Positions 1 through 6,421 of a DNA stretch of 14,371 nucleotides are shown here, one piece after another (the stretch's first letter is position 1; each line of letters opens with the position of its first letter). Source of the DNA: an uncultured Clostridia bacterium (GTDB lineage Bacteria > Bacillota > Clostridia > Lachnospirales > Lachnospiraceae); the NCBI GenBank assembly GCA_947178045.1, contig CAMWWR010000006.1, positions 1 to 14,371 of the forward strand, in the 5' to 3' direction. The notes below the pieces were generated by a model that saw only the letters and a list, made by a program, of their open reading frames with translations, was not told where the DNA came from and did not search any database. The position numbers and the translations under genes are program-made.

Positions 1-1
1 G

Positions 2-1213
2 GGGACAACGCCGAATGGAAAGGAAAATGTTGTAATTTACTGCGCAAACCTCGGGCGGAACGGCATCACAACCTCGCTGATCAACATCATCAATCTGGTG
101 GACAGGGAGAGGGTGAATTACTATTTCACATTTGCGCAGAGCACGTTCCGCAAGACGCCCGAGCGGCTGGAGAGTGCACCGAAATTTGTCGATCTTCTGC
201 CGATGAGCGGCAACACGACAGAGAAGACGTGGACGGAAACCCTGGCCTTCAAGCTCTATTTTTCGCTGAATATCGAGACAGGCTGGGTGGCGCGCAAGCT
301 GAAAACGCTTTTTTCAAGGGAGTACGAAAAGCGCTTCGGCATGATCCGCATCGACAAATTCATTCATTTCACCGGCTATTCGCCGTACCTGACCATGCTG
401 TTTCTGCAGTCGCCGGCGAAGAAGGCGATTTTTGTGCACAGCGATATCTACGATGAGGTAAAAGAAAAGGGCAATCAGCATATGCTGACGCTGCGGCATG
501 CGTTCGGGGAATATGAGAGGGTCGTGGCCGTCAGCCAGACGGCAAAGGCATCCATGCAGAAGATCGTAAACCGCGAGGAGGGCGTCAAAATCATCGAGAA
601 TGCGCATTTTTATCAGGGCGTGCTCGAAAAGGCAAAGCAGGAATTCGCCGTCGATCCGGAGACACGAATCACGATGGAGCTTGAGGATTTTCAGAGGATG
701 CTGAAGGATCCGTCGCTGAAGAGGTTTATCACGATCGGGCGTTTTTCGGAGGAAAAGGATCACCGCAAGCTGCTGACTGCATTCGAGTGCTATGCGAAAA
801 CGCACCCGGATGTAGTGCTCATTATCATTGGGGGCTACGGCCCGCTTTACCGCGATACGGTGGATTACGCGGCGTCGCTGGAATGTGCGGACCGGGTCGT
901 GATCGTCAAGGCAATCTCGAATCCGTTCACGATCCTGCGGGAATGCGATCTCTTCCTGCTGTCCTCAAACCGGGACGCGCTGGGGCTCGTGCTGCTTGAG
1001 GCGGACACACTCGGCATTCCGGTCGTCTCGACGGATATTCCGGGACCGGGGGATTTTATGCGGCGCTACCAGGGCTTTCTGGTGGAGAACAGCGTGGAGG
1101 GGCTTGTGTCCGGCATGGAGGCGTTCGAGCGCGGAGAAATCAAGCCGCTTAATATTTCGTTCGAGGAGTACAACCGGGACATCGTGGAGCGGTTCGAACA
1201 CCTCTTTGACTGA
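2..1213 (+). CDS. Glycosyltransferase, GT4-like, 5' end outside window
   Basis: Predicted cytoplasmic glycosyltransferase that would move a sugar from a nucleotide-sugar donor onto a surface-glycan intermediate; donor and acceptor cannot be read from sequence. The frame is open from the first bases of the window. The GTG at 98 is therefore an internal codon, because the upstream codons encode VVIYCANL followed by GITTSLINIIN, the first beta strand and glycine-rich turn of a GT-B fold. The C-terminal half carries FITIGRFSEEKDHRKLL, IIIGGYGPL and LGLVLLEADTLGIPVVSTD, the usual donor-site region of GT4 enzymes. In the EX7E motif the first acidic residue is Asp (codon 974-976) and the second is Glu (998-1000). 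About 403 residues are visible, close to a full GT4 domain, so what is missing is either a short N-terminus or another domain. The gene ends 56 bp before a pyruvyl transferase-like gene, which suggests an exopolysaccharide or teichoic-type operon. Confidence 0.85.
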   Translation, partial: GTTPNGKENVVIYCANLGRNGITTSLINIINLVDRERVNYYFTFAQSTFRKTPERLESAPKFVDLLPMSGNTTEKTWTETLAFKLYFSLNIETGWVARKLKTLFSREYEKRFGMIRIDKFIHFTGYSPYLTMLFLQSPAKKAIFVHSDIYDEVKEKGNQHMLTLRHAFGEYERVVAVSQTAKASMQKIVNREEGVKIIENAHFYQGVLEKAKQEFAVDPETRITMELEDFQRMLKDPSLKRFITIGRFSEEKDHRKLLTAFECYAKTHPDVVLIIIGGYGPLYRDTVDYAASLECADRVVIVKAISNPFTILRECDLFLLSSNRDALGLVLLEADTLGIPVVSTDIPGPGDFMRRYQGFLVENSVEGLVSGMEAFERGEIKPLNISFEEYNRDIVERFEHLFD

Positions 1214-1269
1214 CGGACAGGCAGGGACATATCAAAACGGTTGCAGGAAAGGGGGACAATACGAGACCC

Positions 1270-2394
1270 ATGAAAATAGGAATCATGACGATCAATTCGG
1301 CCTACAATTACGGCTGTGTGCTCCAGGCGTGGTCGCTTCAGCGCTTTCTGGAGAAGGAGGGGCATGAGGCGGCGATCATCAATTACCGAATCCCGGAGAT
1401 CGACAATGTATACCGGCTGTTTCAGAGCAGGGAGAGGTTTAAAAACACCGCGCTCAACACGTGCTATAACGGCGCGAGGCGGCTGAAATTCCGGCTGACA
1501 CAGGGGCCGCGCATCCGCAAGGCGCAGAAATTCGAGCATTTTATCAATGAAGTGATGAATACGACAAAGGTATACGGCTCCTTCCGGCAGCTGCAGGAGG
1601 AGAGGGCCGGGGAGGAGTACGACGTGCTGGTCACAGGCAGCGACCAGGTGTGGAACGGCACGATCACAAAGGGCATGAAGCCGGCGTATTTCCTGGCGTT
1701 TGACACATCGGGAAAAAAGAAGCTCGCGTATGCCGCGAGCATAGGGAAAACGGAGCTTATGAATGCGGAGCGGGATTTTTTCCGCCGCCATCTGCGGGAA
1801 TATTCGAGCATCGGGGTGCGTGAGCAGTCGGCGAAGCAGCTTCTGTCTCCGCTGACGGACCGGCCGGTGACCGTGGTGCTCGATCCGACGCTGCTGCTGA
1901 GCAGGGAGGATTTTGACGGGCTCAAACAGCCGTCGCGCTATCGGAAGCCGTATATTTTCGTGCATGTCATCGGGAAGGACGCGCGCCTCATCAAAATTGT
2001 TGCTCAGGTCTCGGAGCAGACGGGGCTTCCGGTCGTGCAGAACCGTATGAAAAAACAGTTTACAAATGAGCTCGGGCGTTTTGCGGACGCCGGGCCGGAG
2101 GAATTCCTTGGCCTTGTGGAGGGGGCGGAGCTCGTCATCACGAATTCCTTTCACGCGACGGTCTTCTCGATCGTCTACGAGCGAAATTTTATTACGATCC
2201 CGCACAGGCGCTATCCGGAGCGCATGGAGAATCTGTTGTGCGAGGCAGGGCTGGAAAATCATCTGATCGCCTCGACGGAGGAGCTGCCGGAGTCCGTCAG
2301 CGAGCTCCTGCCGGACTACGCCGCGGTGAAAAAGCGGCTTGCCGTCCGGCAGGAGGAGTCGAGGGCCTATCTGAGAGAGGCGCTCAGAAGCTGA
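1270..2394 (+). CDS. Polysaccharide pyruvyl transferase family protein
   Basis: Member of the polysaccharide pyruvyl transferase family (CsaB/WcaK/EpsO type), which adds ketal-linked pyruvate from phosphoenolpyruvate to sugars of surface polysaccharides; some members have other or unknown roles. The N-terminus MKIGIMTINSAYNYGCVLQA is typical of the family. GSDQVWN (residues 123-129), VLDPTLLL (203-210) and NSFHATVFS (292-300) are the motifs I would expect, in the right order, and 374 residues is a normal length. The ATG at 1270 is preceded by a purine-rich AGGAAAGGGGG stretch about 13 nt upstream, an acceptable but rather distant ribosome binding site. The gene follows the glycosyltransferase in the same direction and is probably co-transcribed with it. 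It is the last gene of the cluster, because the next gene converges on it. Family confidence is high; the exact sugar is unknown. Confidence 0.88.
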   Translation: MKIGIMTINSAYNYGCVLQAWSLQRFLEKEGHEAAIINYRIPEIDNVYRLFQSRERFKNTALNTCYNGARRLKFRLTQGPRIRKAQKFEHFINEVMNTTKVYGSFRQLQEERAGEEYDVLVTGSDQVWNGTITKGMKPAYFLAFDTSGKKKLAYAASIGKTELMNAERDFFRRHLREYSSIGVREQSAKQLLSPLTDRPVTVVLDPTLLLSREDFDGLKQPSRYRKPYIFVHVIGKDARLIKIVAQVSEQTGLPVVQNRMKKQFTNELGRFADAGPEEFLGLVEGAELVITNSFHATVFSIVYERNFITIPHRRYPERMENLLCEAGLENHLIASTEELPESVSELLPDYAAVKKRLAVRQEESRAYLREALRS

Positions 2395-2407
2395 GAAAAC
2401 GCTTCGG

Positions 2408-2451
2408 TGCAGAATGCCGGAATGGTTTGTGTACCCTTCCGGCATTCTGCA
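2408..2451. terminator. Long hairpin between convergent genes
   Basis: Arms 2408-2422 and 2437-2451 are perfectly complementary over 15 bp (TGCAGAATGCCGGAA on the left). A further 3-bp GGT/ACC pairing sits inside the 14-nt loop after one mismatch. The hairpin lies between the stops of the convergent pyruvyl transferase and phosphoesterase genes (2394 and 2476), where a shared terminator is expected. Neither side has a clean run of T right after the stem, so it is not a textbook intrinsic terminator. It may instead protect mRNA 3' ends or end transcription inefficiently. Confidence 0.6.
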
Positions 2452-2475
2452 TGTGGATAGCCCGGCCTGTGTGCC

Positions 2476-5346
2476 CTACGGCACGTTGACATATACGGCC
2501 CGGCTTGCGTTGCCGTTCCGGTCGGTCGCATAGAGCAGCCAGGTCTGGCCGGACTCTGCGGCTACCGGGAGCTGGATTTCAAAGGTTCCGTCCTCGGCAA
2601 CGGTGATGGTCGTCTCCTTCAGCACATGGGAGGCGGAGTAGATCGACGATTTTTTGTACGCCTCCTTCTCTCCCTCCGCGACATAGATGGTTTTGCCGAG
2701 CCGCAGGGAGAGCGTCACATAAGGATCTGTTTTGCCGGTGAGAACGGTGTCGCCCGCGTGAAAGGCATTTGCGGTTGGCACGTTCGCGCCGGTTTTCTTT
2801 ACGCTCATTTCCACCGGCAGACTGACGCGCTTGCCAAAGGTCGCCCATATCGTGTACAGGTCGTAGGCGCGCGGGATCGGAATCTGGATATCAAAGTTGC
2901 CGTTCTCATCGACGAGGCCGGTCAGGATCGTACCGTCCGGCATAGCGACGTGGATATTGGAATATGGCGTCGCCGTTCCGCGCACGGCGCTCAGACGGTT
3001 CGTCATAAGCTGGACGAACGGCGTCTCCATTGCAGTCTTGCTGTAATTGTCAATCACAAAATGTGTAATCGTCTTCTGACCGCGCGAGTCGGTTACACGC
3101 ACACTGTATTTCCCGTTTTTCGGGGCGTAGATCATATTGTTCTCCACCGTCAGCGCGTCGGTCTTCCAGCGCTCGTTGCTCACGGAGCGGACATTGCCGT
3201 AGATAACAAGGATCTCCTGGATGGAAGCATCCGGCGCGGTATGGGCGAACACCCGGACCGGAATGGTGTGGTTGGTCGGGACGATGACCTGAGGGGCGGT
3301 GGCCGCGCTCACGGTCTGCGCCTTGTTTACGGGCGTCCCGAGATAGTAGTAGTACAGGCTGCCGTTCTTCACCTTTTTGGAATACCAGTCCTGCCCGGTG
3401 ACATAGTCGTGGTGAATCTTCGGGATGGCTGCGACGAACCGATAGCCGTCCGGCGCAACGAGATGCCAGTTGTTGTCCGCCTTGACCGCGAGAGGGCCGA
3501 AGGAGGAAAGCTTTTTTATGTAATCCATCAGAACATCATGGCTTGTCGTATAGAGCCATCTTGTGAAGATCGTATCGGCATCGACCGGCATGAATTTGTA
3601 TCGGGTTTCCACCGAATCCATCGTGATGAGGAAATTCATGTCCTTTGTGACCGGGTTGCCCTGATAAGTCAGGTTTTTGATCCGGTTGGTATAATTGAGC
3701 AGCCGGCCCTTGGAATTGTACCGCGGGGCAACAGAGAGGTCGATATCGTAGGAAATGCCGTCGAAGGAATAGAACTCCTTCCAGTCCCTCAGATTTTCCT
3801 CCCGCAGCAGGGACGATACGTCGGGATTTTTTGCCGCGAAGTCGGAGAGGAGCTCCGGGAGCGCGGTGCCTACGGTGCCGTAAATACTCGCATTGAATTC
3901 CAGCCATTCCATGAGATTCTCGCCGGTCAGCTTATAGATATGAACGTAGCCGCTGGCGCGCTCGCCGCTGGATTCCGCCAGAAGCGCGGAAATATCCTGC
4001 TCCGTCAGCGAGCCGGACAGCTCGATCGTCTGGGCCCTGCTGTCAAGCCGGTTTACCGTGACGGCGAGCATCGGCCAGGAGCTGTACTCCGGCGCGTACT
4101 GCGCGACGTAGCCGGATGCGTAGTAGAGCTTGGCGTTGTTCATCAGCTGATACAGCGCGGAATCCTGGATAAAGCAGTCCGCGTTGGTGTAGGTCAGCCC
4201 CTCCGCGATCCGGTATTCGGTCCGGTCGAGCACATTGTCAAGAATCTGCTGGTACGGGGCAAACAGATCAACGATACCTGCGTCCTCCTTCGTGGAGGCG
4301 GTCACCCTGCGCACGGAGGAGGAACCGTCGGCAACCGTGATCTTTCCGTCCGGGGAAACCGAGAGGGTGAGACGGATCACGCCGAGCGCCTCGGCGTGGC
4401 TGCCCGCCTGCACGACCGGCGTGCCGTAAATGGTGCCCTTTTCCTCGTCCACATTCGAGATGCCGGCAAAAGTGCCGTCCGTGCTCGGAAACGTCTCGTG
4501 AGAGTGGGAGCATACGACGGCGTCAACGGAGGGAAGCTTTGCGAGACGCGCGCCGGCATGGGTTGTCGTATTCGCGCCGCTGAGCAGTCCGACACCGCCG
4601 TGGATGAAGGCGACAACGATATCGGCGCCCTGCGCCTTCAGCTGCTCGGATTCGGCCTTGACGGTCTGATAGATGTCCAGTCCGTCCAGAAAGCCGGAGT
4701 AGCGGTAGCGGCGCTGGGAGAAGCTGGTGTAGGTAGCGCCCACGATGCCGATTTTGACCTTTACGGTGCGTCCCTCCGAGGTTTTCATTTTGCGGGTGAG
4801 GATCGCAGAGGAACGAAACGGCTGCTCGCCGCTTTCCGTGTAGACGGCGTTGCTCACAAAGGTGCGGTCGAGAAGACCGGAGCGATCCAGCTGATCGTAC
4901 AGGTAATCCCATGGATGGTCGAAATCGTGATTGCCAAGGGTGATGCCGTCGTAGCCCATCAGGTTCATTGCCTGATAGATCGGCTGAACGGCATCCGGAT
5001 AATTATCATATATGTAATTGGTCGAGTAGCTGTAAAAGGAATCGCCCGCATCGATCAGCAGAGTATTGTTTTTGCCGGCAGCGGAGCGCTCCTTTTTCAC
5101 AAGCGTGGCGATTTTGGAAAGGCCCGTCTTCGGGTCGGCTTCGCCGGTCTCATAATTAAAGGCGGTGACCTGTCCGTGGATGTCGCTTGTCGAGAGCACC
5201 CGAAAATCGATCGTCTCCTGCGTGTCGGTCTCGCCGGAGGTCTGCAAGACATCGGACGGGGAGATGACAGCCAGGCTCAGGAGCAGCAGGGACAGGACAA
5301 GGAGCGTGAGGCCCCTGGTAACATAAGAGCTTCGTTTCTTTTTCAT
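2476..5346 (-). CDS. Exported CpdB/5'-nucleotidase-type metallophosphoesterase with C-terminal Ig-like region
   Basis: Predicted extracellular enzyme that hydrolyses nucleotides (2',3'-cyclic nucleotide 2'-phosphodiesterase/3'-nucleotidase or 5'-nucleotidase) to release phosphate and nucleosides. A basic start (MKKKRSS) and a leucine-rich stretch (residues 13-28) form a signal peptide or membrane anchor. The metallophosphoesterase motifs are in order: DIHGQ (55-59), DAGDSF (99-104), GNHDFD (138-143), FIHGG (248-252) and SHSHETF (280-286), which supply the two-metal site. The middle third resembles the 5'-nucleotidase C-terminal domain (VHIYKLTGENLMEWLEF; SFDGISYDIDLSVAPRY), closer to CpdB than to UshA. 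The last ~250 residues look beta-rich with repeated D-E/D-G-N/T-F-D/E-I-Q-I/L-P motifs, like bacterial Ig modules. No LPXTG or other sorting signal is seen. The ATG at 5346 has AAGGAAG about 9 nt upstream. At 956 residues it is longer than the minimal enzyme because of the Ig-like tail. It is transcribed alone. Substrate preference is inferred. Confidence 0.88.
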   Translation of the reverse strand: MKKKRSSYVTRGLTLLVLSLLLLSLAVISPSDVLQTSGETDTQETIDFRVLSTSDIHGQVTAFNYETGEADPKTGLSKIATLVKKERSAAGKNNTLLIDAGDSFYSYSTNYIYDNYPDAVQPIYQAMNLMGYDGITLGNHDFDHPWDYLYDQLDRSGLLDRTFVSNAVYTESGEQPFRSSAILTRKMKTSEGRTVKVKIGIVGATYTSFSQRRYRYSGFLDGLDIYQTVKAESEQLKAQGADIVVAFIHGGVGLLSGANTTTHAGARLAKLPSVDAVVCSHSHETFPSTDGTFAGISNVDEEKGTIYGTPVVQAGSHAEALGVIRLTLSVSPDGKITVADGSSSVRRVTASTKEDAGIVDLFAPYQQILDNVLDRTEYRIAEGLTYTNADCFIQDSALYQLMNNAKLYYASGYVAQYAPEYSSWPMLAVTVNRLDSRAQTIELSGSLTEQDISALLAESSGERASGYVHIYKLTGENLMEWLEFNASIYGTVGTALPELLSDFAAKNPDVSSLLREENLRDWKEFYSFDGISYDIDLSVAPRYNSKGRLLNYTNRIKNLTYQGNPVTKDMNFLITMDSVETRYKFMPVDADTIFTRWLYTTSHDVLMDYIKKLSSFGPLAVKADNNWHLVAPDGYRFVAAIPKIHHDYVTGQDWYSKKVKNGSLYYYYLGTPVNKAQTVSAATAPQVIVPTNHTIPVRVFAHTAPDASIQEILVIYGNVRSVSNERWKTDALTVENNMIYAPKNGKYSVRVTDSRGQKTITHFVIDNYSKTAMETPFVQLMTNRLSAVRGTATPYSNIHVAMPDGTILTGLVDENGNFDIQIPIPRAYDLYTIWATFGKRVSLPVEMSVKKTGANVPTANAFHAGDTVLTGKTDPYVTLSLRLGKTIYVAEGEKEAYKKSSIYSASHVLKETTITVAEDGTFEIQLPVAAESGQTWLLYATDRNGNASRAVYVNVP

Positions 5347-5664
5347 GGCATAACTTCCTTTTCAGAGCCGGCATCGCTGCCGGAACAACGGGACAACCGC
5401 AGGGGTCTGTCGGAGCGAAGCCGGGCAGGACATTGCGGCCCCTCCAGTATAACCGGCAGATAAGTCACTTTCTTGTCACGATTGTTAAGAATCATTTACA
5501 GAGGAGGAAAAATCTGGAACTACGAGTTCACATAATTTTAATCAAAATCAAAGCATTCTTTAATGAAAAATGGATTCATTTCTGTTACAATAGTCTCAGA
5601 CCCAAATTAAAAAATATGCCGGCGGAGATCGGATGATTTTCCGGGCGGCGGAATGGAGGAAATC
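5347..5664. other. Divergent intergenic region
   Basis: Spacer of 318 bp between the phosphoesterase (minus) and the zinc-ribbon gene (plus). The part near 5347-5460 is GC-rich and holds the phosphoesterase leader; a TATACT on the minus strand at 5446-5451 is a possible -10, but no good -35 is visible. The part from 5480 to 5620 is AT-rich and holds the promoter of the zinc-ribbon gene. An open frame at 5433-5636 has no ribosome binding site or recognisable protein character and was not called. I see no RNA gene here. Confidence 0.5.
5583..5591 (+). promoter_or_regulatory. Extended -10 promoter for zinc-ribbon gene
   Basis: TGTTACAAT combines a TG dinucleotide (5583-5584) with TACAAT (5586-5591), five of six matches to the housekeeping -10. 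No good -35 lies 17 bp upstream, which is common for extended -10 promoters. It sits in the AT-rich part of the spacer about 75 nt before the start codon. The call is based on motif and position only. Confidence 0.45.
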
Positions 5665-6219
5665 ATGACAGTATTGGAAAGGGTACAGGACATTGTAAAG
5701 GCGGCCAGCGACAAGACGAGCGAGGTGATCGAGATCTCCAGGCTGAAGGCGGGGATTGCCGAGGAAAGAAGAGGCATCGTTGAGCAGGAGGCAAAGCTCG
5801 GGGCTATCTACTATGAGCTCTACAAGGCGGGCGAGGTACTTACGCCGGATGCGGTGAATATCTGTATGACGATTGACAAGTACACCGCAAGGGTCGAGGA
5901 GAGAGAGGAAGCGCTCCGGAAGATCAACGAGGCGAACGCAGCGAAGAAGGCGGCAAAGAACCCGGCTCCGTCGGAGGATGAGGCCGTGTGCCCGGAGTGC
6001 GGCAGTGCAAACCCGGCAGGCTCGAAGTTCTGCAGCGAGTGCGGCGCAAAGATTCCGGAGATCATCGACGCGGAGGCGGTTGAGGTTGAGGAGGAGCAGC
6101 CGGAGGAGAAGAGATACTGTGCGAGCTGCGGCGCGGAGCTGGCTCCGGGCAAAAAGTTCTGCAACGAGTGCGGCACGAAGGTAGAGGAGAGCGGTGAGAC
6201 CGCAGGCGCAGAGGAATAA
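5665..6219 (+). CDS. Coiled-coil protein with two C-terminal zinc ribbons
   Basis: A 184-residue soluble protein of unknown function. Residues about 20-95 are rich in E, K, A and R with heptad-like spacing and are probably helical or coiled coil. Two zinc ribbons follow with identical geometry: C109-C112/C123-C126 (CPECG, FCSECG) and C152-C155/C166-C169 (CASCG, FCNECG), both CX2C-X10-CX2C. An acidic linker (EAVEVEEEQPEE) separates them. I chose the ATG at 5665 over the in-frame ATG at 5653 because GGAGG at 5654-5658 lies 6 nt before 5665 and overlaps the earlier ATG, which has no good ribosome binding site itself. The gene is monocistronic, with its own promoter and a strong terminator. Such double-ribbon proteins often mediate protein or nucleic-acid contacts, but nothing here points to a specific partner. 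Confidence 0.85.
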   Translation: MTVLERVQDIVKAASDKTSEVIEISRLKAGIAEERRGIVEQEAKLGAIYYELYKAGEVLTPDAVNICMTIDKYTARVEEREEALRKINEANAAKKAAKNPAPSEDEAVCPECGSANPAGSKFCSECGAKIPEIIDAEAVEVEEEQPEEKRYCASCGAELAPGKKFCNECGTKVEESGETAGAEE

Positions 6220-6234
6220 GTGCACGAAAAAAGA

Positions 6235-6266
6235 GCGGTGTGACTTTGGTCACACTGCCTTTTTTT
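6235..6266 (+). terminator. Intrinsic terminator of zinc-ribbon gene
   Basis: Arms 6235-6244 and 6249-6258 pair over 10 bp (one G-T) around a TTTG loop, followed by a run of seven T at 6260-6266. It lies 15 nt after the stop codon. A run of A at 6227-6232 on the left side could let it act in the reverse direction too, against read-through from the sigma-factor gene. Confidence 0.9.
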
Positions 6267-6281
6267 GGGAAAGCGATAATT

Positions 6282-6421
6282 GAAGGAAACGCTGATTAAA
6301 GCGTTTCCTTCGCGGATTTGCGCCGCAAAGCGGCATATTCCCTGGCAAATCCGTGCGCATTTGCCGGAGGTTTTAAGGAAGCGGTGATTAAATCAGCGCT
6401 TCCTTAAATCGGCGCTTCCTC
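6282..6421. repeat. MITE-like array of inverted repeats
   Basis: About 140 bp that is almost entirely paired structure. IR1: 6282-6293 with 6300-6311 (12 bp perfect, loop GATTAA). IR2: 6313-6321 with 6345-6353 (CGGATTTGC/GCAAATCCG), enclosing a small 5-bp hairpin 6322-6326/6330-6334. IR3: 6372-6383 with 6397-6408, continuing after one mismatch as TGATT/AATCA. The outer ends are related in inverted orientation: left AAGGAAACGCTGATTAA, right (complement) AAGGAAGCGCTGATTTA. A 16-bp unit TTAAATCAGCGCTTCC (6388-6403) is repeated directly at 6404-6419 with one change. Terminal inverted repeats, small size and no coding capacity fit a non-autonomous mobile repeat. Whether it is multicopy cannot be seen from one window. 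Confidence 0.6.

Noticed and set aside
1066..2445. A 459-codon minus-strand frame opposite the pyruvyl transferase gene
   Set aside because: The opposite strand carries GSDQVWN and other family motifs; the minus frame is arginine- and leucine-rich and spans the intergenic hairpin.
2626..5463. A 945-codon open frame antisense to the phosphoesterase gene
   Set aside because: Same codon-bias effect opposite a clear exported enzyme with full catalytic motifs; the antisense product has no domain.
5433..5636. A 67-codon open frame before the zinc-ribbon gene
   Set aside because: No ribosome binding site, and it overlaps the likely promoter of the next gene.
6282..6421. CRISPR array
   Set aside because: The repeats are inverted and adjacent without spacers of regular length, and no cas gene is present.
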